Shown here: positions 48,301-61,946 of the stretch, one piece after another
How positions within the stretch are numbered: the first letter of the stretch is position 1
Layout of the letters: each line of letters starts with the position of its first letter
Source: Blastomyces gilchristii SLH14081
Lineage: Eukaryota; Ascomycota; Eurotiomycetes; Onygenales; Ajellomycetaceae
Length of the DNA stretch: 64,000 nucleotides
Direction: 5' to 3'
Assembly (NCBI RefSeq): GCF_000003855.2
Contig: NW_003101678.1
Span: forward strand, 2,576,803-2,640,802
Notes under the pieces: generated by a model
What the model was told of the DNA's origin: nothing
The model's database searches: none
What the model saw: the letters and a program-made list of their open reading frames with translations, nothing else
Position numbers and translations under genes: made by a program

Positions 48301-51150
48301 TATTATTAAAAATATATTAATATTATAAATATCAATATTGAAAAAATGTTGATACTTATACATTATAGTGATTTGTAAATCATGATAGTTAAATATATAT
48401 ATATATATATATTATTTCTGACTTGATTACAACTTGTACAATAATCTTTAAAAACTCAAAATTAATTTCAATTATTAATAATTATGATCTTATAACTAAC
48501 TAATATAAAAAGAAAAAAACTTTTTCTACTTATTATCTTTCTGCTCTTTCTTATTCTTCTTATTATTCTTTATAATTCACTTCTCATTCTTCTTCTTCTT
48601 CTTCTTCTTCTTCTCATCTGAGATAATAATCATCTCAAAATCTCTCTTCACTATCTTCTCAGAGAAGAATTCTCACTGCTTTCTCTCAGTCAGATTAATC
48701 TGTACCTCAAAATCTTACATTTTCTGATCTGCTGTCTTGAGTTTCACCTCAGTAGTAAGCAGATTGACATGCTCAGAGAGCAGAGCTGTCTTCTCAATGT
48801 TCTGAATTATGAAGTGCATTCAAGATCTGAATAAGATCTCAATTCTCTTCTTCTCTACCAGCTCCTTCTAATTAATTAGAGAATAGAAGTGTTATCAAAA
48901 ATCATTATCTCTTAATAAATAAAAAACTTACCAGTTTTGACTTCTTTATCTCTTACTTTAACATCTTCTCAATCTTCTTCTGTAATTACTTATTTATAGT
49001 AACACTCTTCTTCTCTCTCTCTCTCTTTATCTTAGTCTCAAATCATTCTCAGAACTTCTTCTGATCTCACTGCTACTATATAAGACTCTTCACTATCTTC
49101 TTCTTCAATCTCTTACAGACAGTGTTATCTGCATTATTTCTATACTTAGTTCAGTCTAAATCTATTAGAAGTATTACTTAAAATTATTATTATTCTACTC
49201 TCTTACAGAGTCTCTTCAAGATATTATAATATGTCTTACAATCTGTCTTCTCTCACTTAAATATCTTCTTCTTCTCTCTCTTCAATCTGTGATAGTGCTC
49301 ACACGCCTTGATGATCTGCAGAACTGCAGAATATTTGAAGAGAGATAATATAATTGATTTCAGTAAGTATTAAAGAAGAGTGAAGATAGAAGAGACAGTC
49401 AGAAATAATATAATAATGATAATAATAATAATAATAATAATAGTAATAGTGATAATGATAGTGATGATGATAATAATGATGATGATAATAATAATGATGA
49501 AAGAAGAAGTGCATTGAAATATATTACTAACTTATCAAATATAAAGAGACTTAAAGAAAATATTAACAGCTTTCAGTGATGTACAGAAATAGCTACAGTG
49601 TTACATAGCAATATCATCTTCATTCAATACATACACTGTTGATATTCTTTGTATGCAGTTATTATATAATCTGTATCAGAGATACATGCAGAAAACAGAT
49701 CTTTATTACTAGAGTAAATGATTGCAGCAATTCTCTGTTTTTATATTATAAAGATAAGTTATTCTTATTTCTTTCTTCTCTCTTTTCTCTTCTTCAATCA
49801 ATCACTAATTTCAAGCTGATATGAAAACTATTAAAACACTCTCAGAAACTCTCAAATTGAAGAGTATAGACTAATCAAATTTCAAATACAGAAGAAATCA
49901 AGTTATCTTATACAGATTCAATTACTCATTTTCTTTTAAATAAAACAGCAGTTGCATCTCTCTCTCTCTTAATCAAATGAAACATGGCCTGTGAAAAGCA
50001 AGTATCACATCAGGTCATAATGATCAACACAGTCTCAGCATGCAGGGCTGTATATATGCAGCACATGCTGAACTGAGAGACTGTATAAATTGCAAATCAG
50101 CAGCGGCATTTCAGAGAGAGCTGTGCAGTGTGAGAAAGCTACAACTCTCAGTCACATATACAGAGAATGAATTACTGTAGTAAGTATATATGCATTAAAG
50201 TAACACTTTTTAATAACACTCAGTCTCTGATATGATGAAAATAGAGTCTCTTCATGAGATCTGTTTTTACCAGAAGTCAGAGAATCTTATATTTCTCAAG
50301 ATCATCTTTATATATCTTGTTCTTGAAATTAATGAGAGAAATCATTGATTTCAGCATTCTACTCTTGATGTCATTTAAGTGACAGCAGAGTTCACTCTGA
50401 TCACACTTTTTAAGTGTATATTTTCTAATTATTCACATTTATATAGATATATACTGATTATTTATTAGATAATATTAAGATAATAACTTATTACAGCTGT
50501 GTTATTCTCACTATGAGAGATACACAGTTGATGATAAATATTGTAAAGACTCTGAGAAGTAAGTATTTTATAAGTACTGCAGCTCTGTGACCTTGATTTT
50601 TTTTTATTTTTATTTTTTGTTTTTTTCTTTTTCTTTTCTTTTTTTTTTCTTTCTCTTTCTTTCTCTTTTTTTCTTTCTCTTCTTTTTTTTCTTTCTCTTT
50701 TTTTTTTTTGTTGTGATTTTTTCTTGTTGTTATTTTGTTTTTTGTTTTTTTATTTTTTTTTTATATTTTATATTTTTTTTTAATTAAAATGATATTAATT
50801 ATAATCTGTGTTCAGAAAAGTAATAATATTTAATAATACTTTCTGTTAAATTTTCAACAAATGAGTACTATATTATAATATTATGTAAGTGAGAAATGAT
50901 TTTATAGTCTCATTTAATGTCATTTTCAATAATGAAATCAGAATGAAAATGTGACTAAGAATTTAAATATATTCTTTATCTGAGACTAGATTTTTATTTG
51001 AAAAGTGAATCTGAAACCTTTAATATTTAAAATAATGTGATTTGAAATCAATGTAATGAACACAAATCATGATCAGAAGTAATACTTTTAGATAATATAA
51101 TAACTGTAAAGTGTGATTCTAGTCTCAGACACGGTCACACGGTCAGTCTA
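45326..51150 (+). mobile_element. DNA transposon H, copy H3, uninterrupted
   Basis: 5825 bp from tagactgaccagcggg to cggtcagtcta, with no nested element, so it is the reference for H. It includes the 13-bp unit array (46830-46888), the minus-strand lysine-rich gene end (about 48490-49300, with a candidate intron around 48870-48932), the trinucleotide repeat (49405-49500) and the pyrimidine tract (50598-50780). The two flanks do not match (tctgtgac on the left, tatatact on the right). They belong to different positions of family A, so this is not a simple insertion. I could not identify a transposase frame. Confidence 0.82.
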
Positions 51151-54100
51151 TATATACTGATATTATAAAATAAACATATTGATAATAATTATACAATAAT
51201 AGTGATCACAGATTATGAAAGTTTTATCTATCTATAATCAATAATGAAATCTTTCAAATACTTAGTATGTTAAATCTCAGAGTTTCAAGTATATAATCTT
51301 TATATTAAATACTGAAAGAAATCAGATACTGTGATATCTAATACAATCAGATACAGACCTGATTTCATGAGTGAGAATTCTGTGAATCAGATATATGAGA
51401 AGTTTGTATTAAATACACTGAGAGAATATAAGAAATCAGAATAAGTAAATGCAATGATCTCTTACTTGAAGAATGATAAGATATCAGATAATAAGTATCT
51501 TATAAAAGTAGTAAAAGAAATGCTTCTGCACTTCAAGCTGAGAAAATTAAAAAATGATATTGTGCTTTACTGTGATCTAGAATATATAAAAGCTCTCTAT
51601 CTAGAACATTCATTTAGACATGACTTAGTAACTTATATATACAAGAAATTCAGTCACTTAGAAAGTTCTGAACTCATGAGTATACTCAAATTAAGAGTAT
51701 ACTAATCAAGCATGACTGAGAACATTCAGATGTATACTTATAAGTATCTGAATTGTCAAGTTATAAAAGAATCTAAGAAAGAATTAGAATGTGAGAAAGT
51801 GTAACATTAGATGAAATGTATAATACAACTGTTTAAATAATGAGAAGTAAATCTCATAGATATATTACTGTGAATACTAAATGAAAATTATTGAATAATA
51901 ACTGCTATTAACTATGTCACTGACTGATCAGTCATGAAAGCAGTTTTAGAGATGATAGAGAAGATGATGATGAAGTTTCTACATAATAAGATCTATATTA
52001 ACTATGAAATACTGCATGAGATTCTAACTGATAACAGTGCAAACCTTGTAGAAGAAGTGATGAGGCATTTTATAAGTCAGTTACAGACAAGACATTGTAG
52101 AACAACATCATATCATTCACAGATGAATGAGAAGATAAAACACTTGAATAGAATCTTCAGTAACATGCTAATAAAATATTTAGTGAGTAAGTCTACATAA
52201 CTATGAAATGAATATCTTGGTCAGGTGTTATTAGTCACATGAATTCAGCAGCATGCAGTCTTCAAGTATTCACTATTCTATCTGTTGTATGAACTGCATC
52301 CGCGCATTCTGAAGAATGCTTTGAAAAAGATGAGAAAAGAAACAGCAGTTGCAGATGCAGCAGTTACAGACACAGTAGTAGCAGTTGCAGATACAGCAGT
52401 AGTGAACATGAAATCAAGATTGAAAGAGATCAGTTACATACATGTAAAAGCTAACAAGTTACTTCTGAACTGAGCAATTTAATTGAAAAGAATACAAGAC
52501 TCACTAGTTAAGAAATTAAGTCTCAAGATAAGAATGTGAGTTCTCATACATAATAAGAGTTCTGAGAAGTTTCAATCTAGATGATTTAAGCTTTATAAAA
52601 TACTTAAATCACATTCTCTGAGAACATACATATTGAAGAAATTAGAGAGATGAGTCTTATATAACTTGATAAATAATTCATATTCTATAAAGATGAAGAT
52701 GCAAGATCTGAGTGAATTATAATTATCTATAGCACTATTATCAGTATTGAAAAAGAAGAGACTTATAATTAAAAAGTCTTATAAAGTAAGAGCAATCATA
52801 GATGCTTATAAATCAGATAATCTCACTTATTCTGATCTTTTCACAATTATAAGAAAAGAATGAGAAGAAATAAAGAAATCAGATGAATATCATACTTCAA
52901 TAAGTAATAAGACTGTAGCTGATTATATAATAATATATTACAGATAGTAGATACAACACAGTAAAGAGCAGTCTCAAAGTGACAGACTTATATATGAATC
53001 AGATTGCAGAAGAAAAAGAAATTCAGAGTTAAATTTAACTGTTTATATCAGTTCAATTACAGAGATAACAGAGAATGAAGTATCTGAAACATTCACAGAC
53101 ATGTGAGATCAAGCTATCTTAATCTCTGAGAATACTCAGAGATTAGATGAGATTAGTTTTAATGAGCTATTTACTGTAGTAGTCTGAGTAGATGAAGAGA
53201 GACAGTATAATATATGAGACAGAATCACAAAAGATAAAAGCTGCTGAATCTAGTCACTGAATACTGTACTATATAGAGATTGTGTAAGAGTAGTGACTAG
53301 TAGATAAAGAAAAAGTGTAAGAAAAGAGAAGAAATAATGAATTGATTATTAACTGTAAAGATCAGCTGTAAAAGATAAAATGTTATTATACACATCTCAT
53401 TCATTTTCATACATTACACATTTACTCTATTTTCAATGTCACACCACCTGAAAAATGTCAAAAAAAATGTCAAAAATAAAGGAAATCTTAAAACTTGAGA
53501 TCTGTAAGAGATTCAAGAGCTGCAAGCTGCTCTTGTAATAACACTGTGCATGTCTCTGATTTCTCTATTGCTCTGTATATAATATTAATATTATTTATCA
53601 CAAGATTGACTGAAATATCAATATAGAAATGTGTACACATGTATGTAGAAAAATTGAAGAAGAGCACAGAACTCACAGAATCAGAAGTTAAGATAGAGAG
53701 AATAAAAGTGAAAGAAATGAAAGAAGAAGAAGATACAGAACTCAATGAATAATAATGAGAATCACTCAGAGCTGAACACTTATAATCTGATATGCATATA
53801 ATCTTCTCTATAGAGAAGAGAGAGAAAGTGCTGAGAGAAGCTTGAGAATAAAAGATAATAGTCTCAGCAGTGTTATTATCTTTGATTAGAATAGTCTCTG
53901 ATACTGAAGTAACTAAGAATTATTTTTAGTGTATAAAAACTGTAAAATTAGAGATGAGAATAGTTACTGAATAAACACTCACTGATCTTAGAGTTGTATG
54001 CATAATTATAATGTGTATAAGACTTCTTAGAAAGTGAGAGAGAGACATGAAGAAATACAGAAAGCAGAATACAGTATGTGAATAACTCATTCTTATAATA

Positions 54101-55689
54101 ACATTTCAGACAAGGTGTATAAGTCTCATGTCTGTGAATATAAAAAAGTACAATATTCATATTCTCATTTCTGAAAATATGAATATTCTTCATCTGCATT
54201 ATGAAGTTAAATGATAAATATCAGAGAATAGACTGATATAGATTAATTATTCTGAAGATATTCATCAGAGTAAATGTACTCACAATATTGAATTTAATAA
54301 TTATAAAAAGTTTTTTGATATCTGTGAATATCATGACTTTATATACAATAAACCTCATAATGATTTTCTCTAAGAACAGAAAAATCAATGTCAGAAAGAA
54401 AAGATGAAAAAAGAAAAGACTTATAATCTTAATACTATTGAGAAGAGAGATGATTCTTCAGTATGAATGAATAATTATCTCATTATAAATACTTAAAATG
54501 AATATAATAATCAGTGTCTGTGACTGAGCTTCAGATAGTCATGTTGTATACAGTCTTTATACAATAAATTATTTTAGAGATTGACAAGAAGAGCAGAAGT
54601 ATACACACTGAGAAATGTGATTCATCAAGCCTATACAATATCTTCTTGAAATGAGAAGAGCTGATAACAAAAGCAGAAGCAGTGACAGAGGCAGAAGAAG
54701 CAGAAGTAGTAAGAGTGAGAGTTATAAGAACAGAGATAGCAGAAGCGAGAGAATCAGACACAGAGACAAGAATAGAAGATTGAGAGAAAGTAGCAGAGAA
54801 AGAAACAGAGAGGGCAGAGAGAGATACAGAAGACTCAGTTATATATAATATAAGTAATTTCTTCATTATCATGTTCTGCAAGTTCTTGATCAATGATTCA
54901 ATATTGAGATGTTCACTATCATCTGTAGACATAGATCTGTCAACATGTGAGAATTCTATATAAATAAAAACAAACATATTAGCATCTGCATTTATATAAA
55001 ATCATGCCAGGAAACATAATCAGAAGCCTGTTAAGAAGAAAAACAGTCAAGAATGTATAAGAAGATAAAGAAGATATATTATTTATAATAATATATTCTG
55101 ATGATTATTAGAAGAAAAACAAGTTCTGATCACATTTCATAACACATTATACTTACTGCTAATAAACTGCTCAGTATAAGCACTATGATGATACTTGTTA
55201 TGAAAACAGAAAGTCATCACCAGAAATGTGTATAATATAATAGATGAATAAATAGAAGATGTGAATAAGAGAAGAAGCAGAAATCTTGAATAAGATAATA
55301 ATATTTGATAATGATTATAATGAAGAAGATGATTGAAGAATGAGAAAAGTTGATAAATAAGTGATATAATATAGTGAAAGTTTCTTTGTGAGAGTGTACA
55401 CAGAATGCTAGCTGAATCAGAAATAGATAATATAATTACAAATACTAGTGATGTGCTAATTCACATGAAGCTAGAATATATATTATAATTATATAAGTGT
55501 GATCAAATCTGATGAGAAAGAATGTGATTTAAAAGAATGTACAACTACTGAATAATAATATGACTACTTCTGAACTTGCTTACAAATGTAAAGAGGCTAT
55601 AGCAGCCACTAATTAATTTAGTATACTGTATATAAGAAGCCGGCGTACGCCTGTAATTATACGCTGGCTTAAGAAACCTTTGAATCACA
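51151..55689 (+). mobile_element. Gypsy family A, 5'-truncated copy C with 3' LTR
   Basis: It begins inside RNase H (gatcacagattatgaaag, about 51197) and runs through the integrase: HKKFSHLESS at about 51643, ILTDNSANLVEEVM at about 52020 and YHSQMNEKI at about 52110. The Ala/Val/Asp/Thr repeat (about 52338-52410), the rest of pol (to about 53335) and the antisense region follow. The 3' LTR is 55523-55689 (167 bp; one copy of the 5' block and most CpG lost). Overlap with A1 between RNase H and the antisense region shows that C is a separate copy. Its 5' half and 5' LTR are absent. Confidence 0.87.
53488..54977 (-). pseudogene. Antisense reading region of Gypsy copy C
   Basis: Minus-strand open stretches 54977-54531 (148 codons, the longest of the three copies), 54199-53948 and 53745-53488 correspond to those in A2 and A1. 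The first starts MFVFIYIEFSHVDRS. It contains NIESLIKNLQNMIMKKL, then a long Ser/Ala-rich low-complexity segment, then HFKKILYRLDESHFSV. The second has the partly lost Cys-rich motif. The third ends LLQEQLAALESLTDLKF. Conservation of frame across three copies is suggestive, but all copies come from one ancestor and are decaying, so it is not proof of coding. Confidence 0.45.
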
Positions 55690-56183
55690 TCACTGAGATC
55701 ATGAATTTCATGTTTGATTTCATTTAAACTGATCTCATACATTTCTTGATGTGAATCCCGCTGAGACTAGTCATTAAAAAAACATGCAAAGTGACTATAT
55801 ATCAGATCTCAAAATGAAATCATAACTTGAAAAAAATGAGAAAGTGATCTTATTTGATCTCATTTAGTTTCATTCTTGATATAAAGTTACTATTTTTAGA
55901 CATTTTAAGGTTTTTTTTAGACTATTTTTAATTTTTTTAAAAAGTAACACTTTTTGATAATACTCAAATGAGATTTAAAGTCATTTAAAGCAATAAAAAT
56001 AATTTAAATTGAGAAGTGAAAATCATGATCTCATTTGAAAAATGTAATAAGAGTAGACAGTAAGTCTCACTGAGACAGTATAACTATCTAATATTAAAAC
56101 TGTGTAATGAAATCAGTTGAATTGATAATAAAACTATTAAAAATTCTGATTCTGATCTCAGACACAGTTACACAGTCAGTCTA
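55690..56183 (-). mobile_element. H-related MITE, copy 2, one end truncated
   Basis: The reverse complement of the 9014-9519 element: gatcatgaatttcatg at the left, caaatgagatttaaagtcatttaaag in the middle, cacagttacacagtcagtcta at the right (56183). The left TIR (tagactg) is replaced by the end of copy C's LTR (tttgaatcaca), so C seems to have inserted into this TIR. The right flank gctgtag is H sequence, so the MITE had inserted into H4. It is decayed relative to copy 1. Confidence 0.8.
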
Positions 56184-56190
56184 GCTGTAG

Positions 56191-59100
56191 TGTAAGAGGC
56201 CTACGCCGAATAGATCGGTATGATATTAATAGATCTTATATAATAAAGAGAAAAATGTTAGAGAAGAAAAGAAAGAGAAAGTGTAGAAATCAGTGATCAG
56301 AGTGAATATTTATACACATATGTAGTGATGTACATAGTGAAGCTTTGAAGTGAAAGAATCTATACACATTCATAACAGCTGAGAATCAGTGATTGAGAAT
56401 GACTGAGAATCAGAGTGTATATGTTTGAGAGTGAAGTAGAAGAATCTATGAAGTGAAACAGAATAGTCTATATAATTGATCAGATGCAGCTCATCACATT
56501 AGCTTCTCTCTTTCAGAAGCAGTTCTCATTGATTAAGAGCTACTATTTCAGATAATATAAAACTCAGAGTTCAGGTCAGTTGATTGTAACTGATTCATTT
56601 CACAAGATATTACTGACTGCAGCTGCAGAATCTCTCATTGAGAATATTCTTAATCTCTCACTCAAGCTCATTATCTTCTTCTATGATGCCTGGTGACTGC
56701 CAGTCAGAAGTTAGTTGAGAAAAGAGTAGATTGATGACAGTGCAGTGAAGCAAGCTTGTGTGAAATACATTATAAATTTCTGATGATATGTCAAGACAGT
56801 AGTTGTGACTATCTAGAACTTCTATCACTTTATATCTGACATGATGATAATCTAGTGTATGAGATAGATATATAGTTTGTATATTCTTAAGATTCAATCA
56901 TATCAGATCTTCTATCTTATATTATTCAGTGAAGTCTCAGTGAATATTGATTTAATTCTCTTGATCTTGTTTCACAGTTGCTATAAAGGCCTCTGCTTAA
57001 TCACAGACATCTCAGAGCTTTATTACTATATTATCAGTGATCTGAATTGAACTGCAGAGGTCTGGTATGAACTGTGTGATCTTTAGAAGATTTAACATCT
57101 TCATGTGATAACTGTGTGTAAGAAAGAACAGACTTATGCCTGTTGAAACAGCATCTTATTCATTGATAGTGATCTCTGTGTGTAGAAGCAGATCATGTCA
57201 ATTATCTTATGAGTGATTGTAGAACTTATAGAGATAGTTCTTTACAGTCTGAATTATTCATTCTGATGCATTATCAGTCTCAGAGTGATAGATAGTTGAC
57301 AGACAGTGTATAATCTTGAGAACTTGACAGATTCTTGTTCAGAGAGTGCTCATGAATTGACAGCTCTGATCTGATACTATTGATCTCAGTAACTCATGCA
57401 TCTGATAGAATGAACTCTGTAAGAAGGCTTCAGTAACTTATTCAGTATTTATCTTATTACAAGATTTTAATATTATATCTTTACTTAGTCAGTCAATGAT
57501 AATCAGAATGTTTCTATAACTCTTACTCTCAGATAGATTAACAGTGAAGTCAATTACTATATCTTATCAGATTCTATCAGAAATATCAAGTGATTTCAGT
57601 AGATCTTTTCTATAGTTCTTTTATAAAGTAATGAAAGAACAGCAGTTGCAGTTTCAGATGAAGCATCTAATACTGTTTAATATCTCAGATCAATAGAACT
57701 CTCAGAAGATTATTCTATACAGTTATTCACAGCCTGAATAATCAGTTATATACAAATTATGTATCTCTTGCATTATCTGAGTGTGTAAGAGTTCAGAGTG
57801 AGAGACTCAGTGTTGTTCACAGAATTGTAGAGTGTTATTATTATCAATTAAATATTCTGAGATGTCAGTTCTTACATATAATTCTGAGGAAAATCAGAAT
57901 GCTTCTTATTATACTGCTTCAGTGAGTGCTTGAAGAAGTTCATTAGTTTGAGCTGCTGTATATCATAGCTCATCTAATATAGGTTCAGAAGAAGTTAAGA
58001 TATCAGTGACAGTTCTAATCAGAGAAGTATGTATAGTGCTGTGAGCTGTTTCATCTTAATCAACTAGTATCTTCAGATTCAAGAGCTGATGCTCTTAATT
58101 CATTCAGTGAGTATCTGTTATATCAGATAGTATATCTTGCTCTTATTATAAGAGAGCATCTGTCATTGAGTTCTGACTGCTAGAATAATAGTGTATTATA
58201 AAATAAAAGCAGCTTAAGAACTCAGATCATTGTATCTGTCATTCAGTGAGTTTATAGATAGTTATGAAGTATTTGAGATTTTTATAATCTGTGACTATCT
58301 CAAATTCAGAGACACTTTAAAGTTCAGAGTTTCATTCTTTTAAACAGTGTATAATTATGAGAAGTTTCTTATCATAGATCTCATAATTATATTCAGTGAG
58401 ACTCAGTTTCTTAGATATGAAGATATATGATCATAGAACATCTTTATTATCATATTATAATATCACTTCTTCTATTACATAGTCAGAGAAATCAGCTTCA
58501 ACAACTGTCTTGTGATCAAGATTGAATATTATCAGTAGAGAGATATTAATGAATATCTTCTTCATCTGTATAAATGCAGCTTTAGTGTCTACTAATCATT
58601 GAAATACTGAGTCTTTCTTAGTAAGTTCTGTAAGTGATCTTATGATATCTGAGAAGTTTCATATAAATCACTGATAAAAGTTAGTAAATTTGATGAAGCT
58701 TTATACATCTTTCACAGTGTGAAGAGTCTCTCATTCAAGAATAGCAGAGATCTTCTCAGAATTCATTCAGATTTTCTTGTCAGCTTCTATGATAAAATCT
58801 AAGTATTTAGTACTCTTGACTTTGAAATCACACTTATCAATATCAATTAATAGTCTCACTTCTCATAGTTATTGTAATACTCTTTGCACATACTCTTGAT
58901 ATTTCTTTCTGAATCTATCAGTGAAGATGAGAATGTTATCTAGATAAGTAGATACAAATTTATCAAGAAAGTCTCAGAGTGCTCAGTTAATATACTTCTG
59001 AAATATACTGAAAGTATTGATCAGTTCAAAGAGTGTGACTACTTATTCAAAGAGATTATATTATATTCAGAATACTGTAGACCACTCATCTTCTTCAGTA

Positions 59101-61946
59101 ATATGAATTTTATGAAATACAGTGATAACATCTAACTTTGTAAATTATTAAGCTTATTCAATGCAAGCTAGAGTTTCATTAATAAGAGATAAAGAATAAC
59201 AGTCTTTCTTTATTAATCTATTCAATTCTCAATAATTCACACAGAATCAGAGTCCTCTATCTGATTTCTTTGCAAAGAGAATAGAGACTGCAGTGAAAGA
59301 GTTACTAATATATATGAATTCTTTATTCAACAGATTATTAAGTGTCTTTCAAAGAAGAAGAAGTTCATCTCAGAACATGTTATAAAGAGAGCCTTATGAC
59401 AGTTCAAGATTCTTATCATTCTTTTTCTCTAACTTGATACTGTGATTCATTTCAGAATCTTGTAAGAGAAGTATATTTATAATATTATCTTATTGAAAGA
59501 CATCTAGATATTTATGATATTATTAAGAGAGTTTTGTACAAGAATCTATTCTTATAACATGAGATAACTTTTCTAGAGTCTTTTTGATATCAGTCAGACT
59601 AATGAAATAGATTGATATATAATTCTGCTATTAGTGAACTTGTCAGTGACTCTGTTAGTAATTTTAATGATGACTTCTTTTTCAGAGTATTTCATAAGCA
59701 TTGACAGAGATCTGTGTAAGATTCATAGTCTTATGAATATTGTCTTTATAAATCCTATCATCATTAGAAAATATCAAGCTTCTGTTTCAAGCATTCAGCA
59801 AGATGCCTTGTTCAGATAGTTAGACAAGTTCTAATATAAGATTATAATCAAGATTATTAACTTCATATGTATAGGCATCTTCACATTGATGTTCTTTAAC
59901 ATCTATGTTTAATTTCATCATGTAATGAGTACAAACATCTTTCAATTCATCAAATTCTGTGAGAAGTCAGAGTTTTGATAAAGAGATACACTGAAGATTA
60001 TGATATCTTACAACTGAAGATTTTATTATTGCATAGTAGTATAGATCACTGTCTATCATGACTTTTATATTATACATGTTATCAATCACAGTAGATACAA
60101 GAATCACATTCATTGTCATTTTCTCTTTAAATTGTTATTATCTGACCTCTTCAAGCTTCTATTTGTAAATTTGAACAGAAGCTAATCTTTTCCCTGTTTC
60201 ATCAGAATATTCTTATAGTTATCTTTCAAATCTTTCTTCACTGCAATGTGGTTGATGTGAACAGATGCTGATTCATTCTTTGAATAAGAAGACACTGATC
60301 TTTCTCTTGATTAAGAAGGTGCTGGTCTTTCTCTTGAGTGTGAAGATACATAGATTAATCAGCAGTTGAAAGTAATGTGTTCTAATCAGTTACAGTTGAT
60401 GTATACTTCACATTGATATTGATCAGCAACTTCTTCAGAAGTGATCTCAGAAACTCAGAAGTCTGTTCAAACAGCAGAAACTCTTGCTTATGTATAGACA
60501 TTTGAATCTATTCAGTTCATGACATCTGCATCATTACTGTTACTCCTCTTCAGTATGAGTGTATAAGTGACTGAAGTGTAACATCTTCTATCACTGTTCT
60601 GTATACTCTTGAGCTTGATAAGACAGTCATTCAATGTCTGAAGCTGTGTGCAGAAGTCTTCATAAGTCTGATCTTTATCTATACTTACAAGAGTCTGTAA
60701 GAGTTCAAAAGTTAATGTCTTCTTAAGTATGCTAATCTTCATTCAATTCTTTCAAGATTGATTATCTACTTCTAAGATCTTGATATTGAAGTCAGAAATA
60801 AATGTTGTAAGAGAAATGTTTCTCTGTTAAATACTCTGTAATCAATCTAATATCTTCTGTTGTATAGCAGTGTCTTGAAATAGAATATCAAGATATTTCA
60901 TGATATTATCAGGTATTTGCAACACTGATTCATATACTTTTATTCATGAATGAAACTTCTGTTTCATGTGATTCTTCAAGTATTTATTAATATATCAATC
61001 TTGATTAATTAGTAAACTAATAGCATCTTCATCTACACTCAGTTTTATAAGTATTTTCATTCTTCATGATGAGTAGAGAGTGAGATTGAAAGTATTAAAA
61101 TATACAGAAGTATCTAAGTATTCTTTCAGCACTTTTATATTTAATTCTGTAGATATCGAAATTGCATAAGTTTCTTATTATGATAATTATTAAATCTCTT
61201 TATATTGATATTATTGAGTTGCATGCATATCAGCTATTTATTATTATTATAGTTTTAACATTGCTCAGAGTCACTGTGACACTGTATCTATACTTATATT
61301 CAAAGATTCTCTCATATTATCATTAGATATGATTATATTATTTATTGAATATATAATATCTGTGAAATCTGAAGAAGTATAATTATATGAATATTTCATA
61401 TATCTGAGTGTCAAAACTCTCAGATCTTTCACTAATATTCTCTTTATAAGATCTTATTGCAGAGTCAGAGTGACTGATAAGTAAGCTTCTATCTAAGAAC
61501 TCAGTATCTGCTTAACTGTGTTTCTCTTTCTTATACATTGTTATGCATTCAGATATCTCTTGATGAATAATCATTTCTAATGAGAAGATAATACATGAAT
61601 AATCATTTCTAATAAGAAGACAATGAACATTTTTCTAGTATAAGAGATCTACACTGAATAGATCAGTATGATATTGATAGGTCTTATATAATAAAGAGAA
61701 AAATGTTAGAGAAGAAAAGAAAGAGAAAGTGTAGAAATCAGCAATCAGAGTGAATATTTATACATGTATGTAATAATATACACAGTGAAGCTTCAGAGCA
61801 GAAGAATCTATACATGTTTATAACAGCTGAGAATTGATAATTGAGAATGACTGAGAATCAGAGTGTATATGTTCAAGAGTGAAGTGAAAGAATCTATGAA
61901 GTGAAATGAAATAGTCTATATAATTGATCGGGCGCAGCCTGTCACA
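56191..61946 (-). mobile_element. Ty3/Gypsy chromodomain retrotransposon B3 (minus strand)
   Basis: 5756 bp with two 308-bp LTRs (3' LTR 56191-56498, 5' LTR 61639-61946) and target duplication TGTAG (56186-56190, 61947-61951). It lies within H4 at the site gctgtagtattata, which is uninterrupted in H2 at about 32712. The left LTR begins tgtaagaggcctacgccg with CpG kept. The right LTR is more decayed inside but keeps gatcgggcgcagcc at its edge. Confidence 0.92.
56520..60742 (-). pseudogene. gag-pol-chromodomain relic of Gypsy B3
   Basis: On the minus strand, gag starts at 60742 (MKISILKKTLTFELL, colinear with B2). The CCHC region lies near 60405-60365 and the protease near 60065. RT YLDD lies near 58940 (complement of tatctagata), with RNase H around 58560-58240 and the integrase about 57750-57170. 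The 56897-56658 stretch (MNLKNIQTIYLSHTLDYHHVRYKVIEVLDS) is the GPY/F-like segment, leading to the chromodomain near 56640-56540. Extra short tandem matter (ttctcttgattaagaaggtgctgg, about 60300-60345) sits downstream of the knuckle and is not seen in B2. No continuous frame remains. Confidence 0.85.
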
